A stretch of 64,000 nucleotides of DNA from Chryseobacterium sp. Tr-659 (GCF_011752975.1 NZ_VWWP01000001.1:248001-312000); one strand, 5' to 3'. Counted from the stretch's first letter, positions 52,800-62,823 are shown. The notes: generated by a model not told the origin, from the sequence alone. Numbers and translations are program-made.

Positions 52800-52898
52800 G
52801 AGTTATGAATTAGTTCAAAGTTCAAAGTTCAAGGTTCAGGTTATAAGATCTGAAATTACTATTTTCTTACTCTCAAATTTTGAATTAATTCATAACTC
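52800..52898. repeat. Large imperfect inverted repeat with four 7-bp tandem units
   Basis: Arms 52800-52819 (gagttatgaattagttcaaa) and 52879-52898 differ by one base. The left side of the loop has four heptamers at 52813-52840 (gttcaaa, gttcaaa, gttcaag, gttcagg). It lies between convergent genes. Confidence 0.75.
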
Positions 52899-52905
52899 CC
52901 ATTTA

Positions 52906-54801
52906 CTACAGGATTTCCTGTAATTCCAGCCATCTCATCTCGTGGTTTTCCAGTTTTTCGGAAACAGTTTCCAGTTCAGACGAGAGTTTAGCTATCTTTT
53001 CGTAATCTGTTTCATTGTTAAGTAAATCCAAGACTTTAGCGCGTTGCTCTTCCAGTTCCGGCATTTCTTTTTCAATGGTTTCAAGTTCTTTTTGTTCTTT
53101 AAAAGTCAGCTTTCTTTTCTTAGAATTTGAAGAATCGGAATTGTTCGTGGCAGCAACAGCTTCTTTAGCAGGCTCAGGTTTTACGGCAGCATTTTTTTCT
53201 AATGCTTCCTCACGGCTCCTGGCTTCCCTGTATTCAGAAAAGTTTCCGATGAAATCTCTAATTTTCCCATTACCCTCAAAAGCCAGAACATGATCTACAA
53301 TCCTGTCCATAAAATACCTGTCGTGGGAAACAATGATCAAAGAGCCCTGGAATTGCTGAAGGAAGTTTTCAAGGACCGTTAAAGTGGGAAGGTCAAGATC
53401 ATTCGTAGGTTCATCAAAAATTAAAAAATTCGGATTCTGATATAGAACATACATCAGATGAAGTCTTCTTTTTTCTCCTCCTGAAAGTTTTGAAATAGGA
53501 GAATATTGTGTCTGATCATCAAATAAAAATAATCTTAAGAACTGCGATGCAGAAAGGCTTCTGCCGTTAGCCAGTGGATAGAATTCAGCAATTTCCTTAA
53601 TGAAATCAATAACGCGTTCATCTTCCTTATAAGTAAGGCCCTTTTGAGAAAAATATCCGAAAGAAATAGTTTCTCCCGTTTCAATCTCACCCTGATCAGC
53701 TTTTTCAAATCCTTGAATAATATTTAATAAAGTAGATTTTCCGGCTCCGTTTTTACCAATGATTCCTACTTTTTCACCACGCTGAAACTGATAGCTGAAG
53801 TCTTTTAAAAGAACTTTGTTTCCAAAGCTTTTATCAATATGTTTAAGTTCAAGAATTTTATTTCCCAAACGTTTCATTTCGAAATCCAGTTCCAATGCAT
53901 CTTTTCGGGTATCGGTTTTAGCTACCTTTTCCGTTTCATAGAAGGCATCAATTCTGCTTTTTGATTTTGTAGTTCTTGCCTTCGGCTGTCTTCGCATCCA
54001 TTCCAGTTCCTTTCTGTAAAGGTTATTGGCTTTATCAATGGTTGAATTGAGGTTTTCCTCACGGATCATTTTGTTCTCAAGGTAAGTGGCGTATGAACCA
54101 TTATGAACATATAGATTCTTATCTTCCATTTCCCAGATAATATCACAAACACTATCAAGGAAATATCGGTCGTGAGTTACAAGCAGTAGTGTGATTTTTG
54201 CTTTGTTCAGGTAATTCTCAAGCCATTCCACCATGTCTACATCAAGGTGGTTGGTTGGCTCATCCATAATAAGCAGGGTATGCCTGTGCTCTGCTCTGGT
54301 TTCCGTTAAAAGTTTAGCAAGTGCCACACGTTTGATCTGCCCCCCGGAAAGCGTTCCCATTTTAGCATCCAGATCATTGATCTTAAGCTGAGACAGAATT
54401 TGTTTCATTTCATTTTCCAGATCCCATGCTTTATGAGCCTCCATATCAGCCAATGCTTTTTCGATGAAATCATGATCTGTAGAATGCAGAGATTGGTGAT
54501 AATTCTTTAATGCAAGAATTGGTGCGGAATCTAAAGTCATCATAAATTCCTCAATGCTTAAATTGGGATCATAATCAATCTCCTGATCAAACAGAACAAC
54601 CTGAATATCCTTATTGATAATAGCAGCTCCGCTGTCTGCAATTTCTTTACCCATTAATATTTTCAGAAGAGTAGATTTTCCACTTCCGTTTTTGGCAACA
54701 ATGGCAATTTTGTCTCCCTCATTAATGTGAAAGGATATGTTTTCGAACAAAACTTTGATGCCGTAAGATTTGGTAAGATTTTCTGCAGAAACGTAATTCA
54801 T
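52906..54801 (-). CDS. ABC-F family ATPase (Uup-like)
   Basis: 631 residues: two ABC domains without membrane segments. The first has GKNGSGKSTLLK-type Walker A (KNGSGKST), LSGGQIKRVALAK and MDEPTNHLDVDM. The second has GKNGAGKSTLLNI, LSGGEKRRLHLMY and FDEPTNDLD. The linker contains ELEWMRRQPKARTTKSKSRI, as in Uup. A C-terminal coiled coil (KEMPELEEQRAKVLDLL, TVSEKLENHEMRWLELQ) follows a low-complexity spacer. ABC-F proteins act on the ribosome; Uup in particular is tied to translation and DNA repair. Single gene. Confidence 0.94.
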   Translation of the reverse strand: MNYVSAENLTKSYGIKVLFENISFHINEGDKIAIVAKNGSGKSTLLKILMGKEIADSGAAIINKDIQVVLFDQEIDYDPNLSIEEFMMTLDSAPILALKNYHQSLHSTDHDFIEKALADMEAHKAWDLENEMKQILSQLKINDLDAKMGTLSGGQIKRVALAKLLTETRAEHRHTLLIMDEPTNHLDVDMVEWLENYLNKAKITLLLVTHDRYFLDSVCDIIWEMEDKNLYVHNGSYATYLENKMIREENLNSTIDKANNLYRKELEWMRRQPKARTTKSKSRIDAFYETEKVAKTDTRKDALELDFEMKRLGNKILELKHIDKSFGNKVLLKDFSYQFQRGEKVGIIGKNGAGKSTLLNIIQGFEKADQGEIETGETISFGYFSQKGLTYKEDERVIDFIKEIAEFYPLANGRSLSASQFLRLFLFDDQTQYSPISKLSGGEKRRLHLMYVLYQNPNFLIFDEPTNDLDLPTLTVLENFLQQFQGSLIIVSHDRYFMDRIVDHVLAFEGNGKIRDFIGNFSEYREARSREEALEKNAAVKPEPAKEAVAATNNSDSSNSKKRKLTFKEQKELETIEKEMPELEEQRAKVLDLLNNETDYEKIAKLSSELETVSEKLENHEMRWLELQEIL

Positions 54802-55006
54802 TGGAAATTAATGCTTTGATTTTATTTTTGAATTGAACCGCAAAAATACGAAAATGTAACCATAAAACTTTCCCGCATCTCTTGCATACAAATGAATATT
54901 TATAATTTTTTAATAAACTGTGTCCACTGTCTCAGAAAACTAATCAGTACATTTGATAAAGCTCACTCAAAAGCTTTAATAAATAATACATATCAGATCT
55001 TAAATA

Positions 55007-55519
55007 ATGAAAAAAGTAATTGTAGACATGGATGGGGTGATGGCAGACGTATACCATCAGCTTATAGAATTTGAAAAAAGAGACACAGGAAACGTAGTTG
55101 AGATCAGTACTTTGAGCGGTAAACCAGAAATAGAATCTTTTCCGAACGGTAAAAAACACGTTAATGAAATAGGTTTTTTCAGAACGTTGCCCGTTATGAA
55201 AGGGAGCCGCGAAGCAATGGAATATCTGAATAATAAATATGACCTTTATATTGTTTCTGCCGGAATGGAATTCCCAAACAGCTTAAGAGAAAAATATGAT
55301 TGGCTGGCAGAACATTTTCCATTCATTTCCTGGGAGCAGATTGTACTTTGCGGAAGTAAAAAAGTGGTTGCCGGAGATGTGATGATTGATGATTACCCAA
55401 AGAATCTGGATCATTTTGAAGGAGAGAGACTGATCTTTACGCAGCCTCATAATGAATTCATTGAAAATGATACTTATAAAAGAGTACATTCATGGGAAGA
55501 AGTAATGGAGATCCTTTAA
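55007..55519 (+). CDS. 5'(3')-deoxyribonucleotidase, HAD family
   Basis: 170 residues. The HAD motif I is VDMDGVMADVYHQ with its two Asp residues. Motif II Ser is in YIVSAGM. Motif III/IV Lys and Asp are in GSKKVVAGDVMIDDYPKN. The FFRTLPVMKGSREAM stretch is typical of NT5C-type nucleotidases. It dephosphorylates deoxynucleoside monophosphates in the cytosol. Single gene, divergent from the ABC-F gene. Confidence 0.93.
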   Translation: MKKVIVDMDGVMADVYHQLIEFEKRDTGNVVEISTLSGKPEIESFPNGKKHVNEIGFFRTLPVMKGSREAMEYLNNKYDLYIVSAGMEFPNSLREKYDWLAEHFPFISWEQIVLCGSKKVVAGDVMIDDYPKNLDHFEGERLIFTQPHNEFIENDTYKRVHSWEEVMEIL

Positions 55520-55652
55520 TCGTGGAGGATTTAAATGTTTTTTGAAACACGGAAATATTTTAAAAGAACTTTAACTAAAATCGGATTAAATTTAATAAGG
55601 TATTATGAGAGTTGAGGATTGAAAATAAATAAGTTTGCGTCAAACTTTTAAC

Positions 55653-57308
55653 ATGAAAAAACTTAGCGTTTTATCCTTTATTCTTATGGCTTCGGTCTTC
55701 AATGCACAGGTAATTTCCGGAACTATTATTTCTAAAAATGAAAATCAGCCTGTTTCTTATGTAAAGATTGGAGTGGAAAAGAAAACTACCGGAACAATTT
55801 CCGATGGAAAAGGAAACTTTTCAATAGATCTTACCGGTCTGGATCCACAGCAAAAAATAAAAATAGAAGTACCAGGATATGAGCTGTATGAAGAAACAGT
55901 TCAGAATTTCAGAAAGAACAATCAGCAGAAAGTATTTTTGAATGAGAAAACGAAAACCATCAAGGAGGTTGCTATAAAGCCGAAAAAATTGGTGGATAAA
56001 AACTGGGGAGTTAATACAAAGACAAAAAGTGTTTTATATTTCGTAAATCCGGGAGGAGATAAAGCTGGTTTTCTAGGCGAAACAGCGCTGGAGTTTAATG
56101 CGAAGAAAAGATCCAAAATAAAAAATATTAATCTGAATATCGCCCGTTATGTTTCTACTGAACCCGTTCTGATGCGATACAGCATTTATAGTGAAAAGAG
56201 CGGATTTCCGGATAAGAATATTCTTGACGAAGAAATTACCGTTGAGCTTACAGAAGATATGATTAAAGACGGAACTTATACATTGGATGTTAATGACCGG
56301 AATATCTGGGTGCAGGGAAAGTTTTTTGTAGGTATTCATTTTTTAAAAGAATTTAACGGAAGCATTAAGATAAGTGCAGCATTATTCAGAACAGGATTCA
56401 TAAGAGAGTTCTATGGTGACTGGAAAAAAATGACAATTGCAGCACCTGCCATAAATATTGACGTGAAAATGGATAAAAACGGAGACAATAATATCCCTGT
56501 TGAAAATGGGTATTCGGATGACAGTGCTGAAGCTCTTATACCCGATATATCTAAATATATAGAAGAGTCCGAGAAAACAAAATATGGTCGGAATAATGAA
56601 GCAGGAAATCATCTGAAGCTTCAGAATACAAATCTTTATTATGAAATCTATGGGGACGGCGAACCGTTGATGCTGCTTCATGGAAATTCCGGAAGTATAA
56701 AAGATTATTATCAGCAGATTCCTGTTCTGTCAAAACAGTATAAGGTAATTGCAATAGATACCAGAGGGCAGGGGAAAAGTACAGACACTTCCAAAAAAGA
56801 TTTTACCTATACCATGTTTGCAGATGATGTAAAGGCACTTGCAGATGAACTGAAACTTAAAAAAGTGAATATTGTCGGGTGGAGCGACGGAGGAAATACA
56901 GGATTGGAATTTGCCATGAAATATCCAGAAAGACTTAATAAACTAATCACGGTAGGAGCCAATGCTTTTCCTGAGGGGGTAGATGACAGGCTTGCCGATC
57001 ATTTCAAAAATAAAATGCATGTAATGAAAGCATTGAAAGATTCCGGAAAGTTTAATGAAGAAAGACTTCTGAAGATTATGCTTACAGAACCGCGTATGAG
57101 TGTGAAAGACTTAAATAAAATCAAGAATAAAGTATTGGTTATTGCAGGTGATAAAGATGTTATCAAACGGGAACATACTGAACTTATTGCAAATGAGATT
57201 TCAGGCGCAGAACTTAAGATCTATCAGGATGCCACCCATATGATTCCTTTTGAAAATGCCGATCAGCTTAATACTGATATCGTGAATTTTTTAGAGAAAA
57301 GTAATTAA
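55653..57308 (+). CDS. Exported carboxypeptidase-regulatory-like domain fused to an alpha/beta hydrolase
   Basis: 551 residues from MKKLSVLSFILMASVFNAQ, a clean signal peptide; the frame could start 6 codons earlier. Residues 20-105 are a CarboxypepD_reg-like domain (ISGTIISKNENQPVSYVKIG, TISDGKGNFSIDL). A middle beta region of 200 residues follows. From about residue 325 there is an alpha/beta hydrolase: LMLLHGNSGSIKDYYQQ, Ser nucleophile S411 in GWSDGGNTG, D500 or D502 in AGDKDVIK, and H529 in THMIPF. Likely periplasmic or on the cell surface; substrate unknown. An uncommon fusion. Single gene. Confidence 0.85.
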   Translation: MKKLSVLSFILMASVFNAQVISGTIISKNENQPVSYVKIGVEKKTTGTISDGKGNFSIDLTGLDPQQKIKIEVPGYELYEETVQNFRKNNQQKVFLNEKTKTIKEVAIKPKKLVDKNWGVNTKTKSVLYFVNPGGDKAGFLGETALEFNAKKRSKIKNINLNIARYVSTEPVLMRYSIYSEKSGFPDKNILDEEITVELTEDMIKDGTYTLDVNDRNIWVQGKFFVGIHFLKEFNGSIKISAALFRTGFIREFYGDWKKMTIAAPAINIDVKMDKNGDNNIPVENGYSDDSAEALIPDISKYIEESEKTKYGRNNEAGNHLKLQNTNLYYEIYGDGEPLMLLHGNSGSIKDYYQQIPVLSKQYKVIAIDTRGQGKSTDTSKKDFTYTMFADDVKALADELKLKKVNIVGWSDGGNTGLEFAMKYPERLNKLITVGANAFPEGVDDRLADHFKNKMHVMKALKDSGKFNEERLLKIMLTEPRMSVKDLNKIKNKVLVIAGDKDVIKREHTELIANEISGAELKIYQDATHMIPFENADQLNTDIVNFLEKSN

Positions 57309-57320
57309 GTTTAAGGATGG

Positions 57321-57380
57321 GAAGCGCGAAGATGGAGGCTGGAAGTTATATCATTCGGAATACTTCCATCTTCCTGCTTC
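57321..57380. repeat. Inverted copy of the GGAAG-rich intergenic repeat
   Basis: Left arm 57321-57346 (gaagcgcgaagatgga then ggctggaagt) pairs with 57362-57380 (acttccatcttcctgcttc) apart from a 7-base bulge. Related fragments occur at about 26335-26370 and inside the first gene (1124-1170, 1489-1510). Confidence 0.55.
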
Positions 57381-57395
57381 TATCTTTCATTCTTA

Positions 57396-58259
57396 TTAAT
57401 CCAGTGTCAATCTTTTCAGGGACCAGGAGTTTCCATTATAAATGTCCAGATCTACTTTGGTGTTAATCCCGTGAACAATTCCGTTTTCTGTAAATTGCCA
57501 GAAATCCCATTGGTCATCCGGAGAAGGAGACGGAACATCATTATAATTAGCGAGCCATAAAGGATAACCTTCAAATTCACCTTTCAAAAAATCTTTATAA
57601 TAATGATAATAGGTATAAATGATTGGTTTTTCACCATAGGCTTCCTCCACAATTTTACACCATACTTTTAAATCCTCAACCAGTTTTTTATTGGTTTTAC
57701 GCTTAGGAATCTTTTCAATATCCAGGATAGGTGGAAGATCACCGCTTTCAAGCTTTACATTCGCCAGAAAATTATTGGCCTGAATAATCGGATCTTCATC
57801 AGCCCTATAGAAATGGTAGGCACCCCGGATGAGCTTATGTTCTTTTGCTTTCCCCCAGAACTCATCAAAATGATTATCAGCATTACGATTTCCCATAGTG
57901 GCTCTCATTACTACAAATTCTAACGGAATAGTTTTGTTTCCGATACTGAGACTGTCCCATTTGATATCTTCCCGGTTCTGATAATGAGAAACATCAAAGC
58001 CATAGGTCTTATCGAGATTGTCAGTTAATATCCTTTGAATTCTTAAAGCTTCTTTTTCACTGTTGTGGAGCTTTTTGTGCTTAAATTTATTAAAGTACAA
58101 GGCATAATAGTAGCTGACGGATTGTTTTAAATAAAAACCGGTTCCTATCAAAGCTATCACTAAAATCACCAATATTACCCTTCTTCGGAAAAAATAGTTC
58201 TTCCGTCTTGTGTTATGGACTCGTTTGGCAGTTTTTTTGGTGTACTTTTTTGGTGTCAT
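57396..58259 (-). CDS. Membrane-anchored GH25 lysozyme
   Basis: 287 residues from MTPKKYTKKTAK; the TTG-led longer frame to 58271 is rejected. A basic N terminus and one membrane helix (about 28-46, VILVILVIALIGTGFYL) anchor the protein. The GH25 domain follows: YGFDVSHYQNREDI with its catalytic Asp, RGAYHFYRADEDP, LPPILDIEKIP with the Asp-x-Glu pair, and LWLANYND ... WDFWQFTENG. The activity is muramidase on peptidoglycan from the periplasmic side. It is convergent to the hydrolase fusion gene and divergent from NDH-2. Confidence 0.93.
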   Translation of the reverse strand: MTPKKYTKKTAKRVHNTRRKNYFFRRRVILVILVIALIGTGFYLKQSVSYYYALYFNKFKHKKLHNSEKEALRIQRILTDNLDKTYGFDVSHYQNREDIKWDSLSIGNKTIPLEFVVMRATMGNRNADNHFDEFWGKAKEHKLIRGAYHFYRADEDPIIQANNFLANVKLESGDLPPILDIEKIPKRKTNKKLVEDLKVWCKIVEEAYGEKPIIYTYYHYYKDFLKGEFEGYPLWLANYNDVPSPSPDDQWDFWQFTENGIVHGINTKVDLDIYNGNSWSLKRLTLD

Positions 58260-58311
58260 AAAGTTTTGCAAAACTAACTTTTTTCACTACTAAATGCTAA
58301 AATAAAATCAG

Positions 58312-58319
58312 TAAATTTG
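58312..58319 (+). promoter_or_regulatory. Promoter element of the NDH-2/trmD operon
   Basis: TAAATTTG ends 6 bases before the ATG at 58326. The mRNA would be leaderless or nearly so if this is the -7 element. Confidence 0.5.
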
Positions 58320-58325
58320 TGTATT

Positions 58326-59588
58326 ATGGAAACACGCGAAAAAATCATCATTATAGGAGGAGGATTTGCGGGGCTGCAACTTGCAAAAACATTGAATAAC
58401 AAGAACAAAAAGGTTATTGTTCTGGATCGGATGAATCATCATATGTTTCAGCCGCTTTTTTATCAGGTGGCCTCAGGAAGGATAGAACCCTCCAACATTT
58501 CTTTCCCCTTCCGAAAGATTTTTCAGCAGTCCAGAAACACACAGTTCCGTATGACGGATGTGAGAGAAATTGACACCGCCAACAATAAAGTGATCACCGA
58601 TGAGGCTGACTTTACTTATGATAAACTCATTATTGCAACAGGATGTAAAACTAATTTTTTCGGTAACAAAGAGCTCGAAGGAAAAGCTTTCGGAATGAAA
58701 AATACTCAGGAAGCCATCAGTATCAGAAATCATGTGCTGATGACCTTTGAAAAACTGATCATCGAAAAAAGCAGAAGTGATGACGGAAACTGGAATATCG
58801 TTATCGTAGGAAGCGGACCTACCGGAGTAGAACTGGCAGGTGCTTTTGCCGAAATGAAAAAAGATATCCTTCCAAGAGATTACCCGTATATGAATTTTGA
58901 CCACCTGAAAATTATTTTGGTGAGTTCCACAGAAAAGCCGCTTGCCGTAATGAGCAGTGAAGCGCAGGATAAATCGGAAAAATATCTTAAAGATCTTGGA
59001 GTAACTTTTCTGAGCGGAGAAGTTGTAACGGATTATGATGGAGATAAAGTTCATCTTAAAAGTGGAAAAGAAATTCCTTCAAACAACGTGATCTGGGCGG
59101 CAGGCGTTACCGGAAACGTGGTAGGAGGCTTTCCTGAAGAAAAATTAGTACGAAACAGATATATTGTTGATCGGTACAATAAGATAAAAGGCTACGATAA
59201 TATTTACGCCATCGGAGATATTGCTTATATGGAAACTCCAAAGTATCCACAGGGGCATCCACAGGTGGCTAATGTAGCAATTAATCAGGCAAAGAATTTA
59301 GGTAAAAACCTCTTAAAGAAAAGCCAGGGAGAATGGAATGAATATGAATACGATGATAAAGGCTCGCTGGCAACCATAGGAAAACACAGAGCAGTTGTAG
59401 ATCTGCCGTTTATAAAATTTCAAGGATTTTTGGCGTGGTATTTCTGGATGTTTCTCCATTTAATGCTAATTTTGAGCGTTAGAAATAAGCTGGCCATATT
59501 CTTCAACTGGATGTGGAGCTACATCAATAAAGATTCTTCTTTAAGATTAATTATTATACCTACTAAGAAAAACGAAACATTACAATGA
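58326..59588 (+). CDS. ndh: Type II NADH dehydrogenase (NDH-2)
   Basis: 420 residues from [22 protein letters not shown]-led upstream start is rejected. Two Rossmann folds are visible: [17 protein letters not shown] for FAD and [20 protein letters not shown] for [16 protein letters not shown] is the C-terminal FAD motif. The C terminus has a hydrophobic amphipathic stretch ([20 protein letters not shown]) that docks on the membrane. It passes electrons from NADH to quinone without pumping protons. Its stop codon overlaps the trmD start (ATGA). Confidence 0.93.
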   Translation: METREKIIIIGGGFAGLQLAKTLNNKNKKVIVLDRMNHHMFQPLFYQVASGRIEPSNISFPFRKIFQQSRNTQFRMTDVREIDTANNKVITDEADFTYDKLIIATGCKTNFFGNKELEGKAFGMKNTQEAISIRNHVLMTFEKLIIEKSRSDDGNWNIVIVGSGPTGVELAGAFAEMKKDILPRDYPYMNFDHLKIILVSSTEKPLAVMSSEAQDKSEKYLKDLGVTFLSGEVVTDYDGDKVHLKSGKEIPSNNVIWAAGVTGNVVGGFPEEKLVRNRYIVDRYNKIKGYDNIYAIGDIAYMETPKYPQGHPQVANVAINQAKNLGKNLLKKSQGEWNEYEYDDKGSLATIGKHRAVVDLPFIKFQGFLAWYFWMFLHLMLILSVRNKLAIFFNWMWSYINKDSSLRLIIIPTKKNETLQ

Positions 59589-60256
59589 GAATTGATATCA
59601 TAAGCGTACTTCCTGAACTGATGGAAAGCCCTTTTAAAACTTCTATCCTGAAAAGAGCAATGGATAAAGGACTGGCAGAAGTGCATTTTCATCATTTGAG
59701 AGACTGGGCTATTAATAAACACAGACAGATAGACGATGAACCTTATGGAGGGGGAGCGGGAATGGTAATGATGGTTGAGCCGCTGGATAAATGTATCTCA
59801 GAGCTCAAATCGCAGAGGAACTATGATGAAGTTATTTATCTTACACCAGACGGGGTTACCTTAAATCAGAAAATCGCCAATACACTTTCTATAAAAGAAA
59901 ACCTGATCTTTTTGTGTGGGCATTATAAAGGAATAGACCAAAGAGTAAGAGATCTTCATATCACAAAAGAGATTTCAATAGGTGATTACGTTCTTACCGG
60001 AGGCGAACTGGCAGCATGCGTACTGGCAGATTCTGTTATAAGACTGCTTCCAGGTGTTCTAAATGATGAACAAAGTGCTCTTACAGATAGTTTTCAGGAT
60101 GATCTTCTATCACCTCCTATCTATACGAGACCTGAAAGTTATAAAGGGCTTGAAGTTCCTAAGGTCTTATTAAGTGGAAATTTTGGTAAGATTGAAGAAT
60201 GGAGACATGATGAAGCAGTAAGAATTACTAAAGAAAAACGTCCGGATTTACTTTAA
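59585..60256 (+). CDS. trmD: tRNA (guanine37-N1)-methyltransferase TrmD
   Basis: 223 residues. SPOUT motifs: [30 protein letters not shown] and the trefoil knot [18 protein letters not shown]. The C-terminal helical domain ends in KEKRPDLL. Adds methyl to G37 of tRNAs using SAM. Here it is translationally coupled to ndh by a 4-base overlap instead of sitting with rpsP/rimM/rplS, its partners in many bacteria. Confidence 0.97.
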   Translation: MRIDIISVLPELMESPFKTSILKRAMDKGLAEVHFHHLRDWAINKHRQIDDEPYGGGAGMVMMVEPLDKCISELKSQRNYDEVIYLTPDGVTLNQKIANTLSIKENLIFLCGHYKGIDQRVRDLHITKEISIGDYVLTGGELAACVLADSVIRLLPGVLNDEQSALTDSFQDDLLSPPIYTRPESYKGLEVPKVLLSGNFGKIEEWRHDEAVRITKEKRPDLL

Positions 60257-60638
60257 AATATAATTCAACAAATCTTGCTAATCTTTACATATTTATTTAA
60301 TTCCATTTGTTATATTGATGAATGGAATAATTTTTGTTATATTAAAATGATGTATTAAAAGTATTAATTCTTTTAATTTTTACATTGAAATTTATTTTAA
60401 TTATTTTGAATTTTATATGCTATTCTAATTGCGTTTTGTGTGGTTAATTTGTAAAATAATTGAAAAATTAATTCACTATAGATAGTTTTATTGGGATTTT
60501 TATTTATATTTGAAATGTTTTTTATTACAAATTGATTTGAGATTATTATGCAAGAATCAGTGAGATTAAAAAAAAAATAATAAATTTACATTCAGAAAAA
60601 GAACATAAAAAATAAATAAAGTATAGAAATTAGTGTTG
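60257..60638. other. 382-bp very AT-rich gap
   Basis: No gene, repeat or clear hairpin is seen. TATATTTG at 60505-60512 is a possible -7 element for the next gene, 127 bases before its ATG. Confidence 0.5.
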
Positions 60639-61574
60639 ATGGAGCTGTTCTCTTTTTATAATGTTGAAAATTTATTTCTACCCGATCCGAAACCTGTCCA
60701 CAAATTAGATCCTACCCGGTCAGGATTAAGGAATTGGGATGAAAAGAGATACAAGAACAAGATTTTTAAAATCTCACATGTATTTCAGCTGATGAAGGAG
60801 GATAATGGTGTATTGCCATTTATAATAGGTTTGTCCGAAGTTTCCGGAAGGAAAGTATTGGAAGATCTTGTGGAGATGGAACCTTTTAATTCAGAATATG
60901 GAATTGTACATTATAATTCTATGGATGAAAGAAAGGTAGATGTAGCAATGTTATATGATAAAAATAAAGTAGAGGTTATTGATTCTGAAACCATTACTTT
61001 CTTTTTTGAAATAGTAAATAAAAACACTGAAAATTACGACACAACAAGGGACGTACTTTTTTCAAAAATAAAATATAAAGGGGAAATTATTAATGTCTTT
61101 ATCGCGCATCTTCCCTCTAAACGCGAAAAGGATATCAATAAACCTAAAAGAACTTTTATATTGAACGAGATCCGAGAAAGGATCATGAAAATTGTTGATG
61201 CAGATCAGGAACATGTAATATTGTGTGGTGATTTTAACGAAAACCCGGATGATGAAAATTTAGTACAGATTCTCTATGACAATGCCCATGAGAAGGCTTT
61301 ATTAAACCCTTTTCAGGAATTGTTTTCTACAAGAAATTATTCTACTTTTCATTATAAATCTGGATTGCTGTATGATCAGATCATTATTTCGAGATCTCTT
61401 CTCGACAATAAGACGCTGGCTTTTCAGGATGCGCATGTATTCAATTCTGAGAAAATCCGCAGCAGAACCAGACATTTTGAAGGACGACCTTTCCGAACTT
61501 ATGCCGGTACACGGTATCTGGGAGGATACAGTGATCACTTTCCGGTTTTCGTAAGATTTAAAGGGTTACAGTAA
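60639..61574 (+). CDS. Endonuclease/exonuclease/phosphatase-family protein
   Basis: 311 residues from MELFSFYNVENLFLPDPKP; two non-ATG codons upstream are open and rejected. Motifs of the EEP superfamily: FYNVENLF with its Asn, IGLSEVSG with the metal-binding Glu, VFIAHLPSKRE with the His, ILCGDFNENPDDENL with the Asp and Asn, and YSDHFPVFV with the terminal Asp-His. Mg-dependent phosphodiesterase chemistry; substrate unknown. There is no signal peptide, so it is cytosolic. It is 28 bases before the Lrp gene and may share its transcript. Confidence 0.9.
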   Translation: MELFSFYNVENLFLPDPKPVHKLDPTRSGLRNWDEKRYKNKIFKISHVFQLMKEDNGVLPFIIGLSEVSGRKVLEDLVEMEPFNSEYGIVHYNSMDERKVDVAMLYDKNKVEVIDSETITFFFEIVNKNTENYDTTRDVLFSKIKYKGEIINVFIAHLPSKREKDINKPKRTFILNEIRERIMKIVDADQEHVILCGDFNENPDDENLVQILYDNAHEKALLNPFQELFSTRNYSTFHYKSGLLYDQIIISRSLLDNKTLAFQDAHVFNSEKIRSRTRHFEGRPFRTYAGTRYLGGYSDHFPVFVRFKGLQ

Positions 61575-61602
61575 AAAAACATAAATAATAAAAAAGTAGA
61601 AA

Positions 61603-62073
61603 ATGAAAAATTCGAGCAACACAAGCTATCATTTAGATTCTATTGACAAAGAAATCATCTATATGTTGATGGATAACGCTAAAACTTCTTTAGCCCACAT
61701 TTCAAAAAATGTTGGTATTTCCACCACTGCGGTGCATCAAAGAATCAAAAAACTCGAACATGCAGGAGTAATTGAAAATTCAATTTCATTCCTTAATCCT
61801 AAAAAAATCGGATATAAGGTAATTTCCTACATTGGAGTATTTCTGGACCAGCCAAGTCATTATCCTGAAGTGGTAAAATCCTTACACGACATCAACGAAG
61901 TAGTGGAAGCACACTATACAACAGGAAATTATACCATATTCCTGAAGGTTCTTTGTAAAGACAATGATCACCTGATGCAAATCCTAAGCAAACTTCAGAA
62001 GCTGAAAGGAGTAACAAGAACAGAAACTTTTATATCTTTGGAACAAGGTATTTACAGACAATTGAAAGTATAA
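61603..62073 (+). CDS. Lrp/AsnC-family transcriptional regulator
   Basis: 156 residues. HTH at about residues 12-60 (LDSIDKEIIYMLMDNAKTSLAHISKNVGIS, TAVHQRIKKLEHAGVI). The RAM/AsnC effector-binding domain follows (YKVISYIGVFLDQPSHYP, VVEAHYTTGNYTIFLKVLCKD). The predicted oligomer binds DNA and senses a small ligand such as an amino acid. It is the first of a pair with deoC, 6 bases apart. Confidence 0.92.
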   Translation: MKNSSNTSYHLDSIDKEIIYMLMDNAKTSLAHISKNVGISTTAVHQRIKKLEHAGVIENSISFLNPKKIGYKVISYIGVFLDQPSHYPEVVKSLHDINEVVEAHYTTGNYTIFLKVLCKDNDHLMQILSKLQKLKGVTRTETFISLEQGIYRQLKV

Positions 62074-62079
62074 CAAATT

Positions 62080-62823
62080 ATGAACATAGCCCAATATTTG
62101 GATTCAACCTACCTGAAAACACCAGAACAATCAGGTATTTCTAACGAAGAAACACTTCAGAAAGATAAAGAACTTGCTCAGGAAGCTATTGATAATGGCA
62201 TTTTTGCCGTAATGATCCGCCCGGATTATGTAGCCGAGATCAAGAAATATATTCAGGAAAGAAATTCAAATGTTGCAGTAGGAACCGTAATAGGTTTTCA
62301 CGAAGGAACGTATTCAGTTGAAGAAAAGCTTGCAGAAGCTGCAAAAGCAATTGAAGACGGTGCAGATGAATTGGATTTTGTCATTAATTACAATGCTTAC
62401 CTTCAGGGGAATACAGAATTGGTAAAAGAGGAATTTGTAAAATGTACCGGATTAGCTCTGGAACATCATAAAGTTGCTAAATGGATTATTGAAATTGCAG
62501 CCTTAACAGATATACAAATTGCAGATATTACCAAGCATATTTCCAGTTGGGCAGAAGAAAGCTTCTCTGAAAACGATTGGTCAAATATTTTTGTAAAATC
62601 TTCAACAGGATTCTATAAAACTACAGATGGAAAACCTAATGGTGCTACATTTGAAGGGGTAAAGATTATGCTTGACCATGCAGGAAAGCTCCCTGTAAAG
62701 GCAGCCGGTGGTGTAAGAACTCCGGAAGATGCAGAAAAAATGATCAGTATGGGAGTGAAGAGAATCGGAACTTCTTCAGCATTAGCTTTGATTAAAGATG
62801 AAGCTTCATCAGAAGGATATTAA
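62080..62823 (+). CDS. deoC: Deoxyribose-phosphate aldolase
   Basis: 247 residues, TIM barrel. The LDSTYLKTPEQSG start is typical. Class I aldolase residues appear in DELDFVINYNAY, IFVKSSTGFYKTTDG with the Schiff-base Lys, and VKAAGGVRTPEDA with the second Lys. It cleaves 2-deoxyribose-5-phosphate to glyceraldehyde-3-phosphate and acetaldehyde in deoxynucleoside catabolism. Six bases after the Lrp gene, so probably co-transcribed. Confidence 0.95.
   Translation: MNIAQYLDSTYLKTPEQSGISNEETLQKDKELAQEAIDNGIFAVMIRPDYVAEIKKYIQERNSNVAVGTVIGFHEGTYSVEEKLAEAAKAIEDGADELDFVINYNAYLQGNTELVKEEFVKCTGLALEHHKVAKWIIEIAALTDIQIADITKHISSWAEESFSENDWSNIFVKSSTGFYKTTDGKPNGATFEGVKIMLDHAGKLPVKAAGGVRTPEDAEKMISMGVKRIGTSSALALIKDEASSEGY

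Noticed and set aside
52813..52840. Tandem heptamers considered as a CRISPR array
   Set aside because: Units are 7 bp with no spacers and no cas genes nearby.
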